NCBI GenBank assembly: GCA_913775975.1
Contig: CAJYLQ010000020.1
Location: 22,973 to 86,972, forward strand
Direction of reading: 5' to 3'
Length of the DNA: 64,000 nucleotides
DNA from: an uncultured Sphingomonas sp.
GTDB taxonomy: Bacteria; Pseudomonadota; Alphaproteobacteria; Sphingomonadales; Sphingomonadaceae
The notes beneath the pieces were generated by a model. It was not told the DNA's origin. It made no database searches and was given only the letters and a program-made list of their open reading frames with translations. This document shows, piece after piece, positions 1-8,923 of the stretch; the stretch's first letter is position 1, and every line of letters starts with the position of its first letter. A program made the translations under genes and the position numbers.

Positions 1-1116
1 GACGAAGATGGCGAGCTGACCTATTTCTTCGCCTCCCAGCTGGACGTGACGCTGGAGCGGGAACGGCTGACCCGCCTGTTGCGCGATCGCGACGCGCTGG
101 AGTCGGAGGTCGCGCATCGCACCACGGAGCTGAAGGCCGCCGAACAGCGCCTGCGCTTCGCGCTGGAGGCCGGGCGGCTGGGCACGTGGAGCATCGACCT
201 GGAAAGCGAAAGGCTGATCGCGTCCGACGGCTGCAAGGCGATCTGCGGCCGCGCGCCCCATGATTCGCTGACGCTGGACGAGTTGCGGAGCAGCATTCAC
301 CCGGCGGACCGACCGTTCCAGCGTCAGGCGTTGGATCACGCCGTGGCGACCGGCGCGCTGCTGGATGTCGAGTACAGGATCACGACGCCAAGCGGCGAGG
401 AGCGCTGGGTCCAGATTCGCGGCCAGGCCAGCTATCGCGCGGACGGGACGCCGATCGCGATCGCCGGCACCACGCAGGACGTGACCGAGCGGCGCCAGTT
501 GCAGGACCAGCGCGCACTCGTCGCGACGGAGCTGAACCACCGCGTCAAGAACACGTTGGCGGCGCTGCAGGCCGTGGCGGCACAGACGATCCGCCAGGCC
601 AGTTCGCTCGATGAAGCCGGATCGACGCTGCAGGCGCGGATCCGGGCGATGGCGGCGGCGAATGATCTGCTGGTGACGGAGAATTTCGAAAGCATCCCGA
701 TGCGGGTGCTGCTGGAACGGACGCTGGCTCCCTTCGGTGTGGAGGATCCCGCGCGATTCACCCTCGACGGTCCCGACCTGCGCCTGCCGACGCATCTGGT
801 CACAGCCTATGCGCTGGGGGTGCACGAACTCGCGACCAACGCGGCGAAATATGGCGCGCTGTCGAACGTCGCCGGTCGCGTATGCCTGAAATGGCAGGTC
901 ATCCGCCATGGCGACGCGGCGCGCCTGCACCTGTCATGGACCGAAAAGGGTGGCCCGCCCGTGGTTGCGCCCGCCAATATCGGATTCGGCACCCGCCTGC
1001 TTCAGCGCGTGCTGGCGACCCAGGCGGGCGGCAGCATCGACATGGACTATCGGCGGGAGGGTATCGTGTTCACCGCCGTATCGCCGCTCAGCGACCCTCC
1101 GGCAGACTCCGTTTAG
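1..1116 (+). CDS. PAS/LOV-HWE sensor histidine kinase, C-terminal part (start lies outside window)
   Basis: The frame is open from the first base, so only the last 371 residues are visible. The first residues end in YFFASQLDVT, which is how a LOV/PAS core ends; the same phrase occurs in the LOV kinase at 45 kb. A short coiled linker (about residues 20-45) leads into a second PAS_3 domain (about 50-165, ending GTTQDVTERR). The kinase core follows: H-box ELNHRVKNTLAALQA (phospho-His), N-box HELATNAAKYGALS, and WTE in LHLSWTEKGGP, which is the WxE signature of HWE kinases. Such kinases phosphorylate stand-alone response regulators, often of the general stress or light response in alphaproteobacteria. 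Whether the upstream PAS holds the flavin-binding Cys cannot be seen here. The call of HWE kinase is firm; the LOV part is inference. Confidence 0.88.
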   Translation, partial: DEDGELTYFFASQLDVTLERERLTRLLRDRDALESEVAHRTTELKAAEQRLRFALEAGRLGTWSIDLESERLIASDGCKAICGRAPHDSLTLDELRSSIHPADRPFQRQALDHAVATGALLDVEYRITTPSGEERWVQIRGQASYRADGTPIAIAGTTQDVTERRQLQDQRALVATELNHRVKNTLAALQAVAAQTIRQASSLDEAGSTLQARIRAMAAANDLLVTENFESIPMRVLLERTLAPFGVEDPARFTLDGPDLRLPTHLVTAYALGVHELATNAAKYGALSNVAGRVCLKWQVIRHGDAARLHLSWTEKGGPPVVAPANIGFGTRLLQRVLATQAGGSIDMDYRREGIVFTAVSPLSDPPADSV

Positions 1117-1240
1117 ATCCAGGGCTGCCGCTCGTCGTGGCGGCAACGGCCCGTCATCAGGCGGCCGATAGACGGTGCCGAGCCGGCGAACGCCGGGCGG
1201 CGGGGTGACGCCGTGCGGCGGCGCGACTACATGCGTTGCC

Positions 1241-2560
1241 ATGGCCGACCTCTTCGCCGCGATGGATCCCCCACTCCAGACCGATACGCCCGGCACGGAG
1301 GCGCCGCTCGCGGATCGCCTGCGCCCCCGCGCACTGGGCGAGGTGATCGGGCAAGAACATCTGACCGGCCCGGACGGCGCGATCGGGCGGATGGTCGCGG
1401 CGGGGCGCCTGTCGTCGACGATCCTGTGGGGCCCGCCCGGCACGGGCAAGACGACGATCGCGCGCCTGCTCGCCGACGCGGTCGGCCTGCGCTTCGCCAG
1501 CATTTCCGCCGTCTTCTCCGGCGTCGCCGACTTGAAGAAGGCCTTCGCCGAAGCGAAGGACGCGGGGCGTGCCGGGCGCCGGACGCTGTTGTTCGTGGAC
1601 GAGATCCATCGCTTCAACCGCGCGCAGCAGGATGGTTTCCTGCCCTTCGTCGAGGATGGCACGGTCGTGCTGGTCGGCGCGACGACGGAGAATCCCTCGT
1701 TCGAACTCAATGCCGCACTGCTCAGCCGCGCGCGCGTGCTGGTGCTGCACCGGCTGGGGGCGGAGGCGCTGGACCAGCTATTGGCGCGGGCGGAGGCGCT
1801 GGAGGAGCGGTCGCTGCCGCTGACGGACGCCGCGCGCGAGGCGCTGATCGCCAGCGCGGACGGCGATGGTCGCTTCCTGCTGAACCAGGCGGAAACGCTG
1901 TTCGCGATCGATCTGGCCGAACCGCTCGATCCCGCCGGCCTGTCCGCGTTGCTGCAACGCCGCGTCGCCATCTATGACAAGGATCGGGAGGGGCATTACG
2001 GCCTGATCTCCGCGCTGCACAAATCGATCCGTGGGTCCGACCCGCAGGCCGCGCTCTATTATCTGGCGCGGATGCTGGTCGCGGGGGAAGAGCCGCTATA
2101 CGTATTACGCCGGCTGACCCGTGCGGCCGTCGAGGATATCGGCCTCGCTGATCCGCAGGCGCTGGCCCAGTGCATCGCCGCCAAGGAAGCCTATGATTTC
2201 CTAGGCAGCCCGGAAGGGGAATTGGCGATCGTGCAGGCGTGCCTCTACCTCGCCACCGCACCGAAATCGAATGCGCAGTATCTCGCGCAGAAGGCGGCAT
2301 GGCGGACGGCGAAGGAGAGCGGCTCGATCAGTCCGCCCAAATCTATCCTGGGGGCACCGACCCGGCTGATGCGGGACATGGGATATGGCGCAGGCTATGC
2401 CTATGACCACGACGCGCCGGACGCGTTTTCGGGGGCGAACTACTGGCCGGAGGAACTGCCGCCGCAGCGCTTCTACGAACCGTCGCCGCGCGGGTTCGAA
2501 AAGCGGATCGCCGAGCGGATAGCCTGGTGGGAGGCGCAGCGCGCCGGCCGTGGCGGCTGA
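1241..2560 (+). CDS. rarA: Replication-associated recombination protein A (RarA/MgsA AAA+ ATPase)
   Basis: A 439-residue clamp-loader-like AAA+ ATPase acting at stalled replication forks in the cytoplasm. Visible landmarks are the RarA N-terminus (PLADRLRPRALGEVIGQEHL), Walker A GPPGTGKT, Walker B LLFVDEIHRF, the sensor segment GATTENPSFE, and the C-terminal helical oligomerisation region (GLISALHKSIRGSDPQAALY, then the ending with YEPSPRGFEKRI). The frame is open further upstream, but the ATG at 1241 (MADLFAAMDPP) gives the usual family N-terminus, while the upstream extension is Gly/Pro-rich and unlike the family. The stop overlaps the GTG start of the next gene, so the two are probably translationally coupled. 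Confidence 0.95.
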   Translation: MADLFAAMDPPLQTDTPGTEAPLADRLRPRALGEVIGQEHLTGPDGAIGRMVAAGRLSSTILWGPPGTGKTTIARLLADAVGLRFASISAVFSGVADLKKAFAEAKDAGRAGRRTLLFVDEIHRFNRAQQDGFLPFVEDGTVVLVGATTENPSFELNAALLSRARVLVLHRLGAEALDQLLARAEALEERSLPLTDAAREALIASADGDGRFLLNQAETLFAIDLAEPLDPAGLSALLQRRVAIYDKDREGHYGLISALHKSIRGSDPQAALYYLARMLVAGEEPLYVLRRLTRAAVEDIGLADPQALAQCIAAKEAYDFLGSPEGELAIVQACLYLATAPKSNAQYLAQKAAWRTAKESGSISPPKSILGAPTRLMRDMGYGAGYAYDHDAPDAFSGANYWPEELPPQRFYEPSPRGFEKRIAERIAWWEAQRAGRGG

Positions 2561-3431
2561 GCCGCGCTTTGCCCGGTTCGCGGCGATCGACTGGTCCGGC
2601 GCCGTGGCGGAGCGGCCGGCCGGCCTCGCCATCGCGGTGGCGGAACCTGGGAGCGCCGCCCCCGTCCTCATCGACCGGCGATGGAGCCGGGGAGAGCTGC
2701 GCGACTGGATCGCCGCCCGCGCGGCCGATGCCGAACCGATGCTGATTGGTATCGACCTGTCCTTCGCCCTGCCCTTCGTCGATATGGGCGCCTATCTGCC
2801 AGGCCTGGAACCGCCGCCCCGCGATGCCTGTGCTCTCTGGGCGCTGGTCGAGCGGATGGCGGCGGGGGCACCGCATCTCGGCCTGGGCACCATGCTGGAT
2901 CATGCCGGCATCGCAAGCCACTTCCGCCAGACCGGGCGTTGCGGGACGGCCTTTCCTCCCGGGCGCGGGCGACTGCGCCGGACGGAGGCGGCGCTCGTTC
3001 CGAAAGGGCTGGCGCCGTCCAGCGTCTTCAACCTCGTCGGGCCGGCACAGGTCGGCAAATCGAGCCTGACGGGGATGCGGATGCTGCATGCTCTGACCGG
3101 CCATGGCGCGGGCCGGGTCGCGATCTGGCCATTCGATCCATTGCCGCCCGTCGGGCCCGTCATCGTCGAGATCTACACGGCGGTCGCGCTGCAGGCCGCC
3201 GGGCGGCCTCGCGGGCGGAAGCTGCGCGATGCACAGTCGCTGGATGCCGCGCTGGCGATATTGGGCAGCGCGCCGCACGCCCCGCTGCACCGCTATGACG
3301 ATCACCGGACCGATGCGATCCTGACCGCCGCATGGTTGCGGACGGTCGCGGATGATGCCGCCCTATGGCATCCCCGCGCCATGACGCCGCATATCGCCGC
3401 AACGGAAGGCTGGACCTTCGGCGTCGCCTGA
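2550..3431 (+). CDS. RNase H-fold-like hypothetical protein
   Basis: A 293-residue soluble protein beginning at a GTG that lies inside the end of rarA (11-base overlap). The N-terminal FAAIDWSGA and the later LIGIDLSFALPF each put an Asp at the end of a predicted beta strand, as in RNase H/Holliday-resolvase-like folds (for example DUF429 proteins). A further acidic segment, YDDHRTDAILTAAWL, near residues 249-263 resembles the C-terminal catalytic Asp helix of that fold. No signal peptide or membrane segment is seen. Coupling to a fork-repair ATPase makes a nucleic acid role attractive, but that is inference. It could equally be an inactive relative. Confidence 0.7.
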   Translation: MAAEPRFARFAAIDWSGAVAERPAGLAIAVAEPGSAAPVLIDRRWSRGELRDWIAARAADAEPMLIGIDLSFALPFVDMGAYLPGLEPPPRDACALWALVERMAAGAPHLGLGTMLDHAGIASHFRQTGRCGTAFPPGRGRLRRTEAALVPKGLAPSSVFNLVGPAQVGKSSLTGMRMLHALTGHGAGRVAIWPFDPLPPVGPVIVEIYTAVALQAAGRPRGRKLRDAQSLDAALAILGSAPHAPLHRYDDHRTDAILTAAWLRTVADDAALWHPRAMTPHIAATEGWTFGVA

Positions 3432-3448
3432 CGCATGGGGAGCGCCAC

Positions 3449-3524
3449 GCCGGTTTAGCTCAGCTGGTAGAGCAGCGGTTTTGTAAACCGAAGGTCGCGG
3501 GTTCGATCCCTGCAACCGGCACCA
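3449..3524 (+). tRNA. tRNA-Thr (anticodon TGT)
   Basis: A 76-nt cloverleaf with the acceptor stem GCCGGTT/AACCGGC, D-loop AGCTGGTAGAGC, anticodon loop TTTGTAA (TGT at 3482-3484), T-arm GCGGGTTCGATCCCTGC, and encoded CCA at 3521-3524. The outer anticodon-stem pair is a G-A mismatch. It reads ACA codons, and by wobble other Thr codons. It sits in a short gap between convergent genes. Confidence 0.96.
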
Positions 3525-3548
3525 TCTTCGCGACGCGCGACCGAACGG

Positions 3549-5363
3549 TCAGCGTCCCCACGGCTCTCCGGCATGGTGGGCCCGCGCATCGTCGCGCCTT
3601 GCGGGCAGGCGCAGTACCAGCCGGTCCGCCTCGATCGACAGCGTTCCGCCCAGCTTTGCCGTCAGGTTGCGCACCAGCCGCAGGGTGAAGCCCGCACCAA
3701 GCAGCGGGCCGCCCTCGTCCCGGTCGACCAGGCCGTCCAGACTGAACAGTGCCTCTCCCTTCAGATCGGCGAGCCGGCGCGGGCGGTCGAGCGCGACGAC
3801 GGCCTGATCGCCGGCGGGGTGGACGGCTATGCCGATCCGTTCGCCCGGGCTGGCCGCCGACACGAGTGTCGCGAGCAGCCGGCCCATCAGACGTTCCGCC
3901 GCCCGGTCATCCACCGCCGCGACCGCCTCCTCGCCCGAAAGCGTCAGGATGGCCCCGCGCTCCCGGCTGAGCGGCGTCAGTTCCGTCGCCAGCCGTGCGA
4001 CCAGATCGCCCAGCGCGACCGTGCCGCTCCTCAGGTCCAGCGCCCCGCCCTCGATCCGCGCGGCGGTATCCAGATCGTCGATCGCGGACAGCAGGCCGGC
4101 GGCCTGATGCCGGATCGCGGCGGCGCGGCGGCGATAGCTGTCGGCGACGGGGCCCAGCAGCTCCGTCTCGATCAGTTCGGCAAAGCCCGCCACCGCATTG
4201 GCGGGTGTGCGCAGCTCGTGCACCAGCTGCCGCAGCCCTTCCGAGGCAGCTTGGCGGCTGACCTCCGGCACGGCACTTTCATGCCGCTGCGGCCGGCGCG
4301 CGGCGACGTGGAAGCCGCTGAAACGGCCGGTCGTCCGGTCGAACAGCGGTGTCCCGGCAACGCGCCATGATCCCGCGACCTCGCCCGCGCCGGCCACCTC
4401 CATGCGGACATCGACGAACGGCGCACGGCGCGCGAAGGCGGCGGCGACGGCCGGGTCGATGGCGACGATGCCGAACCGCCCGGCGCGCGCGATCGACACA
4501 CCGACGAGCGCGGTCCGAGAGGCGCCCTCCACCCAGCGAATCGCCCCGGCGGCATCGGTCTCGAACCGGAATCCCTCCGCCGGCGGCGATAGCTCGGCGG
4601 CGAGCGTCGGTTCCTCGCGATCCCGCTGGAACGCGTCGATCCGCGCCACCAGATCCGCGATCTCGAACCGGGGGGTGGAGGCGGGCGTGGCCGGCTCCTC
4701 CGCCTGCCGCAGCGCCTCGGCCACGAGCGGCAATGTTCGGGTCACCTCACCCAGCGTGACAAAAGACGATGGTGACAGCGGCATGTCGACGACCGGCGCC
4801 GCATCGTACACCGGCGGGATGGATGCGGGTGCGAGCGGCGGGGCAATCGCGGACTCTGCCGGCGTCGCAACAGTCTCGGGGAGGCGCGTTCCGGCAGCGG
4901 GATCGGCCGTCGCAGCCGCGCCGGCCCGGTCGTGGAGCACGAAATCGACGCTGCCGAAACTTTCCAGCCCGCGCACCACCTCCTCGGGCAGATCGCGACG
5001 CTGGCGCAGCACGGCACGCCCGGCGGGGGACAGGCGCGGCAGCAGGTCCAGCCATGCCTCGCCCTCGAGGCGCGCGGTGCGTAACACGGGGGCCGCGATC
5101 GCCAGATCGTCCGCCGCCATGAACGCGACCAGACCGGCGGGCGGCCGGGCTAGCGCCAGCGCCCGCGCGCTGGCCGCGCGGATCGCGACCGGCACCATCG
5201 ATCGGAGGCCCGCCAGCCGTGCCAGCGCGGCGCCCTCCGCCTCCGCATCGGTGATGCGCCCGCGACCCAGCAGGTCGACGATCTGACGCCACGCGGACTG
5301 GGCCCCGAAACCGGGGCCCTGATCGGCTGCCAGAACCGTCTTCAGGCTGTCATCGAACCGCAC
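3549..5363 (-). CDS. Sensor histidine kinase-like protein with degraded ATPase domain
   Basis: A 604-residue protein without an obvious signal peptide or membrane segment. Residues 1-150 are helical and Ala/Leu-rich; a low-complexity Pro/Ala linker follows; a PAS-like segment lies near 260-365 (FGIVAIDPAVAAAF, then FSGFHVAARRPQR). The HisKA dimerisation helix is intact, with VHELRTPANAVAGFAELIE carrying the phospho-acceptor His. The HATPase part is not: where an N-box Asn is expected there is RLLATLVSAASPG, and the G1 DxGxG position reads ALDRPRRL. Only the G2-like LGAGFTLRLV is recognisable. It may be a phosphotransfer or scaffold protein rather than a normal kinase. It starts opposite the Lrp-type gene, sharing a 177-base intergenic region. 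Confidence 0.8.
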   Translation of the reverse strand: MRFDDSLKTVLAADQGPGFGAQSAWRQIVDLLGRGRITDAEAEGAALARLAGLRSMVPVAIRAASARALALARPPAGLVAFMAADDLAIAAPVLRTARLEGEAWLDLLPRLSPAGRAVLRQRRDLPEEVVRGLESFGSVDFVLHDRAGAAATADPAAGTRLPETVATPAESAIAPPLAPASIPPVYDAAPVVDMPLSPSSFVTLGEVTRTLPLVAEALRQAEEPATPASTPRFEIADLVARIDAFQRDREEPTLAAELSPPAEGFRFETDAAGAIRWVEGASRTALVGVSIARAGRFGIVAIDPAVAAAFARRAPFVDVRMEVAGAGEVAGSWRVAGTPLFDRTTGRFSGFHVAARRPQRHESAVPEVSRQAASEGLRQLVHELRTPANAVAGFAELIETELLGPVADSYRRRAAAIRHQAAGLLSAIDDLDTAARIEGGALDLRSGTVALGDLVARLATELTPLSRERGAILTLSGEEAVAAVDDRAAERLMGRLLATLVSAASPGERIGIAVHPAGDQAVVALDRPRRLADLKGEALFSLDGLVDRDEGGPLLGAGFTLRLVRNLTAKLGGTLSIEADRLVLRLPARRDDARAHHAGEPWGR

Positions 5364-5540
5364 GCGTACCTTTTCCTGCCGGCTTTCTGCATAGCGGATA
5401 TGGCGGGATCGTTAAGGGGCCCACCCCCATTTCGGGGCACCGCCTCGATTGATCGTCGCAATATGGGACAATTGCGTTGTGCCGTAATTATATTATGTGA
5501 GGGAACGTTCAGTCGAATGTTTCGGGAGAGTTCGGGCGTA

Positions 5541-6008
5541 ATGGCGATCGATCGGATCGACCGGCAGATTTTGTCCCTGTTACAGGACGACGGCCGGATG
5601 ACGAATGTCGAACTCGCGGAGAGGGTTGGACTGACCGCACCGCCCTGTCTGCGCCGGGTTCGGGCGCTGGAGGAAGCGGGCGCGATTCGCGGCTATCACG
5701 CGGATCTGGACGCCGGGCGTCTCGGCTATCCCATCACCGTGTTCGCGATGGTCTCGCTGCGAAGCCAGGCGGAGCGCGATCTCGCCGCGTTCGAGGACCA
5801 TGTGGCCGCGATCCCGGAGGTTCGGGAATGCCACATGCTCAACGGCGAGATCGACTTCATCCTGAAGATCGTCGCAAGCGACCTGAAAAGCTTTCAGGAA
5901 ATCCTGACGACCCATCTAACGCCCGCACCCAACGTCGCCAGCGTGAAGACGTCATTGACGATCCGGACGGCGAAGGCCGTGTCCGGCATTCCGATCCGGG
6001 ACGTCTGA
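5541..6008 (+). CDS. Lrp/AsnC family transcriptional regulator
   Basis: A 155-residue DNA-binding regulator of the feast/famine type. The N-terminal HTH reads IDRQILSLLQDDGRMTNVEL then GLTAPPCLRRVRALEEAGAI; the C-terminal RAM ligand-binding domain starts near residue 65 (ITVFAMVSLRSQ) and contains VRECHMLNGEIDFILK. The ATG at 5541 gives the classic MAIDRIDRQIL start, with GGGAGAG upstream at about ten bases. The 5' region is AT-rich for this genome (around 5468-5500) and includes ACAA-N5-TTGT, which could be an autoregulatory site, but I cannot define an operator. Lrp-type proteins usually respond to an amino acid; the ligand here is unknown. Confidence 0.92.
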   Translation: MAIDRIDRQILSLLQDDGRMTNVELAERVGLTAPPCLRRVRALEEAGAIRGYHADLDAGRLGYPITVFAMVSLRSQAERDLAAFEDHVAAIPEVRECHMLNGEIDFILKIVASDLKSFQEILTTHLTPAPNVASVKTSLTIRTAKAVSGIPIRDV

Positions 6009-6079
6009 TCCGGCCCAGCTGACCCGCTCCAGCCGTCGGTCGGTCGCGGGGCGGACGATGCCGCCCCGCTCCCGATCGA

Positions 6080-7375
6080 TCAGGCCGTGACGGCCGGTGC
6101 TTCCAGATACGAGGTCCAGAGCGCGGCGATACCCGCGCGCGGCGCACCCTTTACCGCGTCGAACGCCGCCTTCGCGCCCGCCTTGTCGCCCGACCGGGCC
6201 AGCGCGATGCCAAGGTGCGTGTTCACCTCGTCCGCGTCGACGCTGCCCTTTTCCAGCGCGAGGCGATAGAGCGCGGCGGCCTTCGCATACTCGCCGCTGC
6301 CCAGATACGCGTCGGCCGTGCCGGCGGCGAGCTTGCCGTTCGCCGCCGTCTTCGCCTTCGCCTCCAGCGGCGCCAGCGACCCTTCGGTCTTCAGCGCGTT
6401 GGTCGAATCGGTCAGGATCTGCTTGGCGAAGGTGTTGCCGGCCGGAATCTTGCCGGCGGCCATGCCCTCCTTGATGACCGCCTGCGCCTCGGCAGGCAGG
6501 CCGCGGCGCTGCACGTCGTCGGCATATTCCAGATAGTCGTTCTGGTCGGCCAGCGCGCCGGTCGCGCGCAGCAGGCGGAACAGGTCGATCTTCTGCGCAT
6601 CGGTCAGCTGCGCCACCGAGTTGCCGGCAAGGCCGTAGGTGACGACGGCTGCGCGCCAATTCTGCTTCGTCGGATAGGCCATCACGTAGCGCTTCAGCCA
6701 CGCCATCGTCTGCGGGCCCATCTTCGCCTGGTTGGCGCGCGAGATAGCGTAGCGATAGATATCCTCGTCCGCCTTCTTGCCGGAGGCGTCCATCGCAGTC
6801 GTCGCCGCTTCCAGATCGGACAGGCCACCCGCGACATCGCCGCTGCTGACCTTCGCCTGCGCCAGCTGCAGCGTCAGGTTCGGGTCCGTGTTGCCCAGCT
6901 GCTTCGACTGGGTCAGGTACTGGATCGCGATCGGGAACTGCTTGCCGTTATACGCCAGGATGCCGCGCTGATAGGCGAACTTCTGCTTGTCCTCCGGCTT
7001 CGTCACCGGGCTGGCGAGCAGCGCATCGAGCGGCTTGGCCAGCACCGTCTCGTCGACGGGCGCGTTCGGATTGGCGGCACGGGCGGCCTGAATCTTCTGC
7101 TGCTCCAGATTGTAGCGGAAGACGGCGGCGAAATACTTGTCGTCATCCGTCTTGGCCGCCGCTTCCATCGCCACGATGGCGGGTTCGGCCGTCGCCAGAT
7201 CCTTCGCGTTCAGCGCGGTCTGCGCCGTCTGCGCCGACTTCAGCGCCTCCGGGCTCAGCTTGGGGCCGGCGGGCGCCTCCTCCTTCTTCTTCGCCTCTGC
7301 GGGCGTCGTCAGCGCCAGACCGCTGACGCCGGTCGTCAGCGCCAGGGCGATGGCGAGCTTCGAAATCGTCTTCAT
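6080..7375 (-). CDS. Secreted TPR-type repeat protein
   Basis: A 431-residue protein with a Sec signal peptide (MKTISKLAIALALTTGVSGL, cleavage after AEA at about residue 28), so it is probably periplasmic. The mature part is almost all helical with TPR-like units: KFAYQRGILAYNGKQFPIAI near 155, LTLQLAQAKVSSGDVAGGL near 190, and ADAYLGSGEYAKAAALYRLA near 355, followed by HLGIALARSGDKAGAKAAF. Such repeats mediate protein contacts; the partner is unknown. AGGAGA lies eight bases before the ATG. It stands alone between the Lrp gene (convergent) and yaaA (divergent). Confidence 0.85.
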   Translation of the reverse strand: MKTISKLAIALALTTGVSGLALTTPAEAKKKEEAPAGPKLSPEALKSAQTAQTALNAKDLATAEPAIVAMEAAAKTDDDKYFAAVFRYNLEQQKIQAARAANPNAPVDETVLAKPLDALLASPVTKPEDKQKFAYQRGILAYNGKQFPIAIQYLTQSKQLGNTDPNLTLQLAQAKVSSGDVAGGLSDLEAATTAMDASGKKADEDIYRYAISRANQAKMGPQTMAWLKRYVMAYPTKQNWRAAVVTYGLAGNSVAQLTDAQKIDLFRLLRATGALADQNDYLEYADDVQRRGLPAEAQAVIKEGMAAGKIPAGNTFAKQILTDSTNALKTEGSLAPLEAKAKTAANGKLAAGTADAYLGSGEYAKAAALYRLALEKGSVDADEVNTHLGIALARSGDKAGAKAAFDAVKGAPRAGIAALWTSYLEAPAVTA

Positions 7376-7578
7376 GGGGGAAGTCTCTCCTGTTGTCCGC
7401 CGACGAACGGTCGGGGCAATGCGGCCCGGCCGTCCTATCGACCCGTGATTGCTGCTTCAAGCGAGCGAAACCATGTTGGTTCCCTCGAACACCGCCGCTG
7501 AACCCTGTTTGAACGCCCCGCGGGGCATGACGATGCCCGGCATTGAACCGGCCGGTGCGCGCCGCTACCCGGCGCGGC

Positions 7579-8322
7579 ATGATCGCCATTCTCTCCCCCG
7601 CCAAGACGCTGGACTATGACAGCCCGCTTCCCGCCGTCACCCCCACCCGCCCCCGGCTGGCGGACGAGGCGAAGACGCTGGCCAGGGCGGCCGCCCGCCT
7701 GTCGCAGAAACGGCTGTCGGCGCTGATGAAGATCTCGCCCGCGCTGGCGAAACTGAATGCGGACCGTTTTCACGCCTTCGCCGACGCGCCGGAACGCCCC
7801 GCGCTGTTCGCTTTCGCAGGGGACGTCTATACCGGGCTGGAGGCGAAGACGCTGCCCGACGCGGCGCTGCCCTTCGCCCAGGATCATCTGCGGATGCTGT
7901 CGGGCCTGTACGGCCTGCTCCGCCCGCTCGACGCGATGCGCCCCTATCGGCTGGAGATGGGGACGCGCTGGGCGCCGGGTGCGCACGACCGGCTGACCGA
8001 CTGGTGGGGCGACCGGATCGCCGCGCTGCTGGCTGACGATGTCGCGGCCGAGGGGTCCGGCACGATCCTGAACCTCGCCAGCCAGGAATATTGGGCGGCG
8101 GTGGACGGGCGCCTGCCCGCCACGGTCCGCGTGATCGCCGTCGATTTCCGCGACGGCGACCGCTTCGTCAGCTTCCACGCGAAGAAGGCGCGCGGGATGA
8201 TGGCGCGCTGGCTGGTCGAGCACCGGGTGGAGCGAGTGGAAGACATGCGCGGGTTCGACAGCGACGGCTATGCCTTCGTCGCGGCGGACAGTTCCGACGA
8301 CCGCTGGCTCTTCCGCCGCTAG
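7579..8322 (+). CDS. yaaA: Peroxide stress protein YaaA (DUF328/UPF0246)
   Basis: A 247-residue cytoplasmic protein that limits free iron and oxidative DNA damage in E. coli. Family signatures are the N-terminal MIAILSPAKTLDYDSPLP, GDVYTGLEAKTL, LRMLSGLYGLLRPLDAMRPY and YRLEMGTRW, then ILNLASQEYW and the closing FVSFHAKKARGMMARW. The ATG at 7579 is preferred over an upstream in-frame start because it gives exactly the family N-terminus. It is followed after 52 bases by a small secreted protein gene on the same strand. Confidence 0.93.
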   Translation: MIAILSPAKTLDYDSPLPAVTPTRPRLADEAKTLARAAARLSQKRLSALMKISPALAKLNADRFHAFADAPERPALFAFAGDVYTGLEAKTLPDAALPFAQDHLRMLSGLYGLLRPLDAMRPYRLEMGTRWAPGAHDRLTDWWGDRIAALLADDVAAEGSGTILNLASQEYWAAVDGRLPATVRVIAVDFRDGDRFVSFHAKKARGMMARWLVEHRVERVEDMRGFDSDGYAFVAADSSDDRWLFRR

Positions 8323-8374
8323 ACGGGCGTACCGCCCCGCCCTACCCTGCCGCGTGACCTGCTGGAGATGACCG

Positions 8375-8881
8375 ATGCGTGCCGCGCTGCGCCTTACATC
8401 GTTGCTTGCCGTCGTTTCCGCGCCCGCGCTTGGCGCGCAGCCGATGGTCAGCTGGGGCAAGCCGGGCGTTTCGCTTGATCAATATCGTGCCGATGCGGTC
8501 GCTTGCGGGAAGGAGGGTGCGTTCATGGATATCAGCAAGACCGCGCCTGCAAAGGCCGTCATCGCGGCGGAGGAGTGGAACGACCGCAACCTCAACATGC
8601 CGATGAACGGTGCGGGCATGTCGCAGGCCGAACAGCAGACGCGGATGGTCCAGCGCTTCCGCCCCGAAAAGCGGCTGGCGGAGGCGCAGGCGATCATGGT
8701 GACGCAGACCGAACGCTGCCTGTTCGACCATGGCTATCGCCCGTTCCGCCTGACCCGCGATCAGGACCGCGCGCTGCGTCGCCTGCCGCTCGGCACCCCG
8801 GCGCGCCATGCCTATCTCCATGCACTGGCGGCCGATCCCGCCATCGTGTCGGCGCAGGCGGCCCGGCCGGACGGGCGATAG
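8375..8881 (+). CDS. Secreted hypothetical protein
   Basis: A 168-residue protein with a signal peptide (MRAALRLTSLLAVVSAPALG, cleavage near GA/QP). The mature part starts VSWGKPGVSLDQYRADAVAC and has a second Cys in TERCLFDHGYRPFRL; two Cys could form a disulfide in the periplasm. This pattern of a short domain with a conserved Y/D/C segment and a C-terminal GYRPFRL motif is common in small unannotated alphaproteobacterial envelope proteins. GGAG lies about seven bases before the ATG. No function can be assigned. Confidence 0.75.
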   Translation: MRAALRLTSLLAVVSAPALGAQPMVSWGKPGVSLDQYRADAVACGKEGAFMDISKTAPAKAVIAAEEWNDRNLNMPMNGAGMSQAEQQTRMVQRFRPEKRLAEAQAIMVTQTERCLFDHGYRPFRLTRDQDRALRRLPLGTPARHAYLHALAADPAIVSAQAARPDGR

Positions 8882-8923
8882 GGGCGGCTTGCGCGACAAC
8901 GGCCGATCGGTCATCGGCACGGT

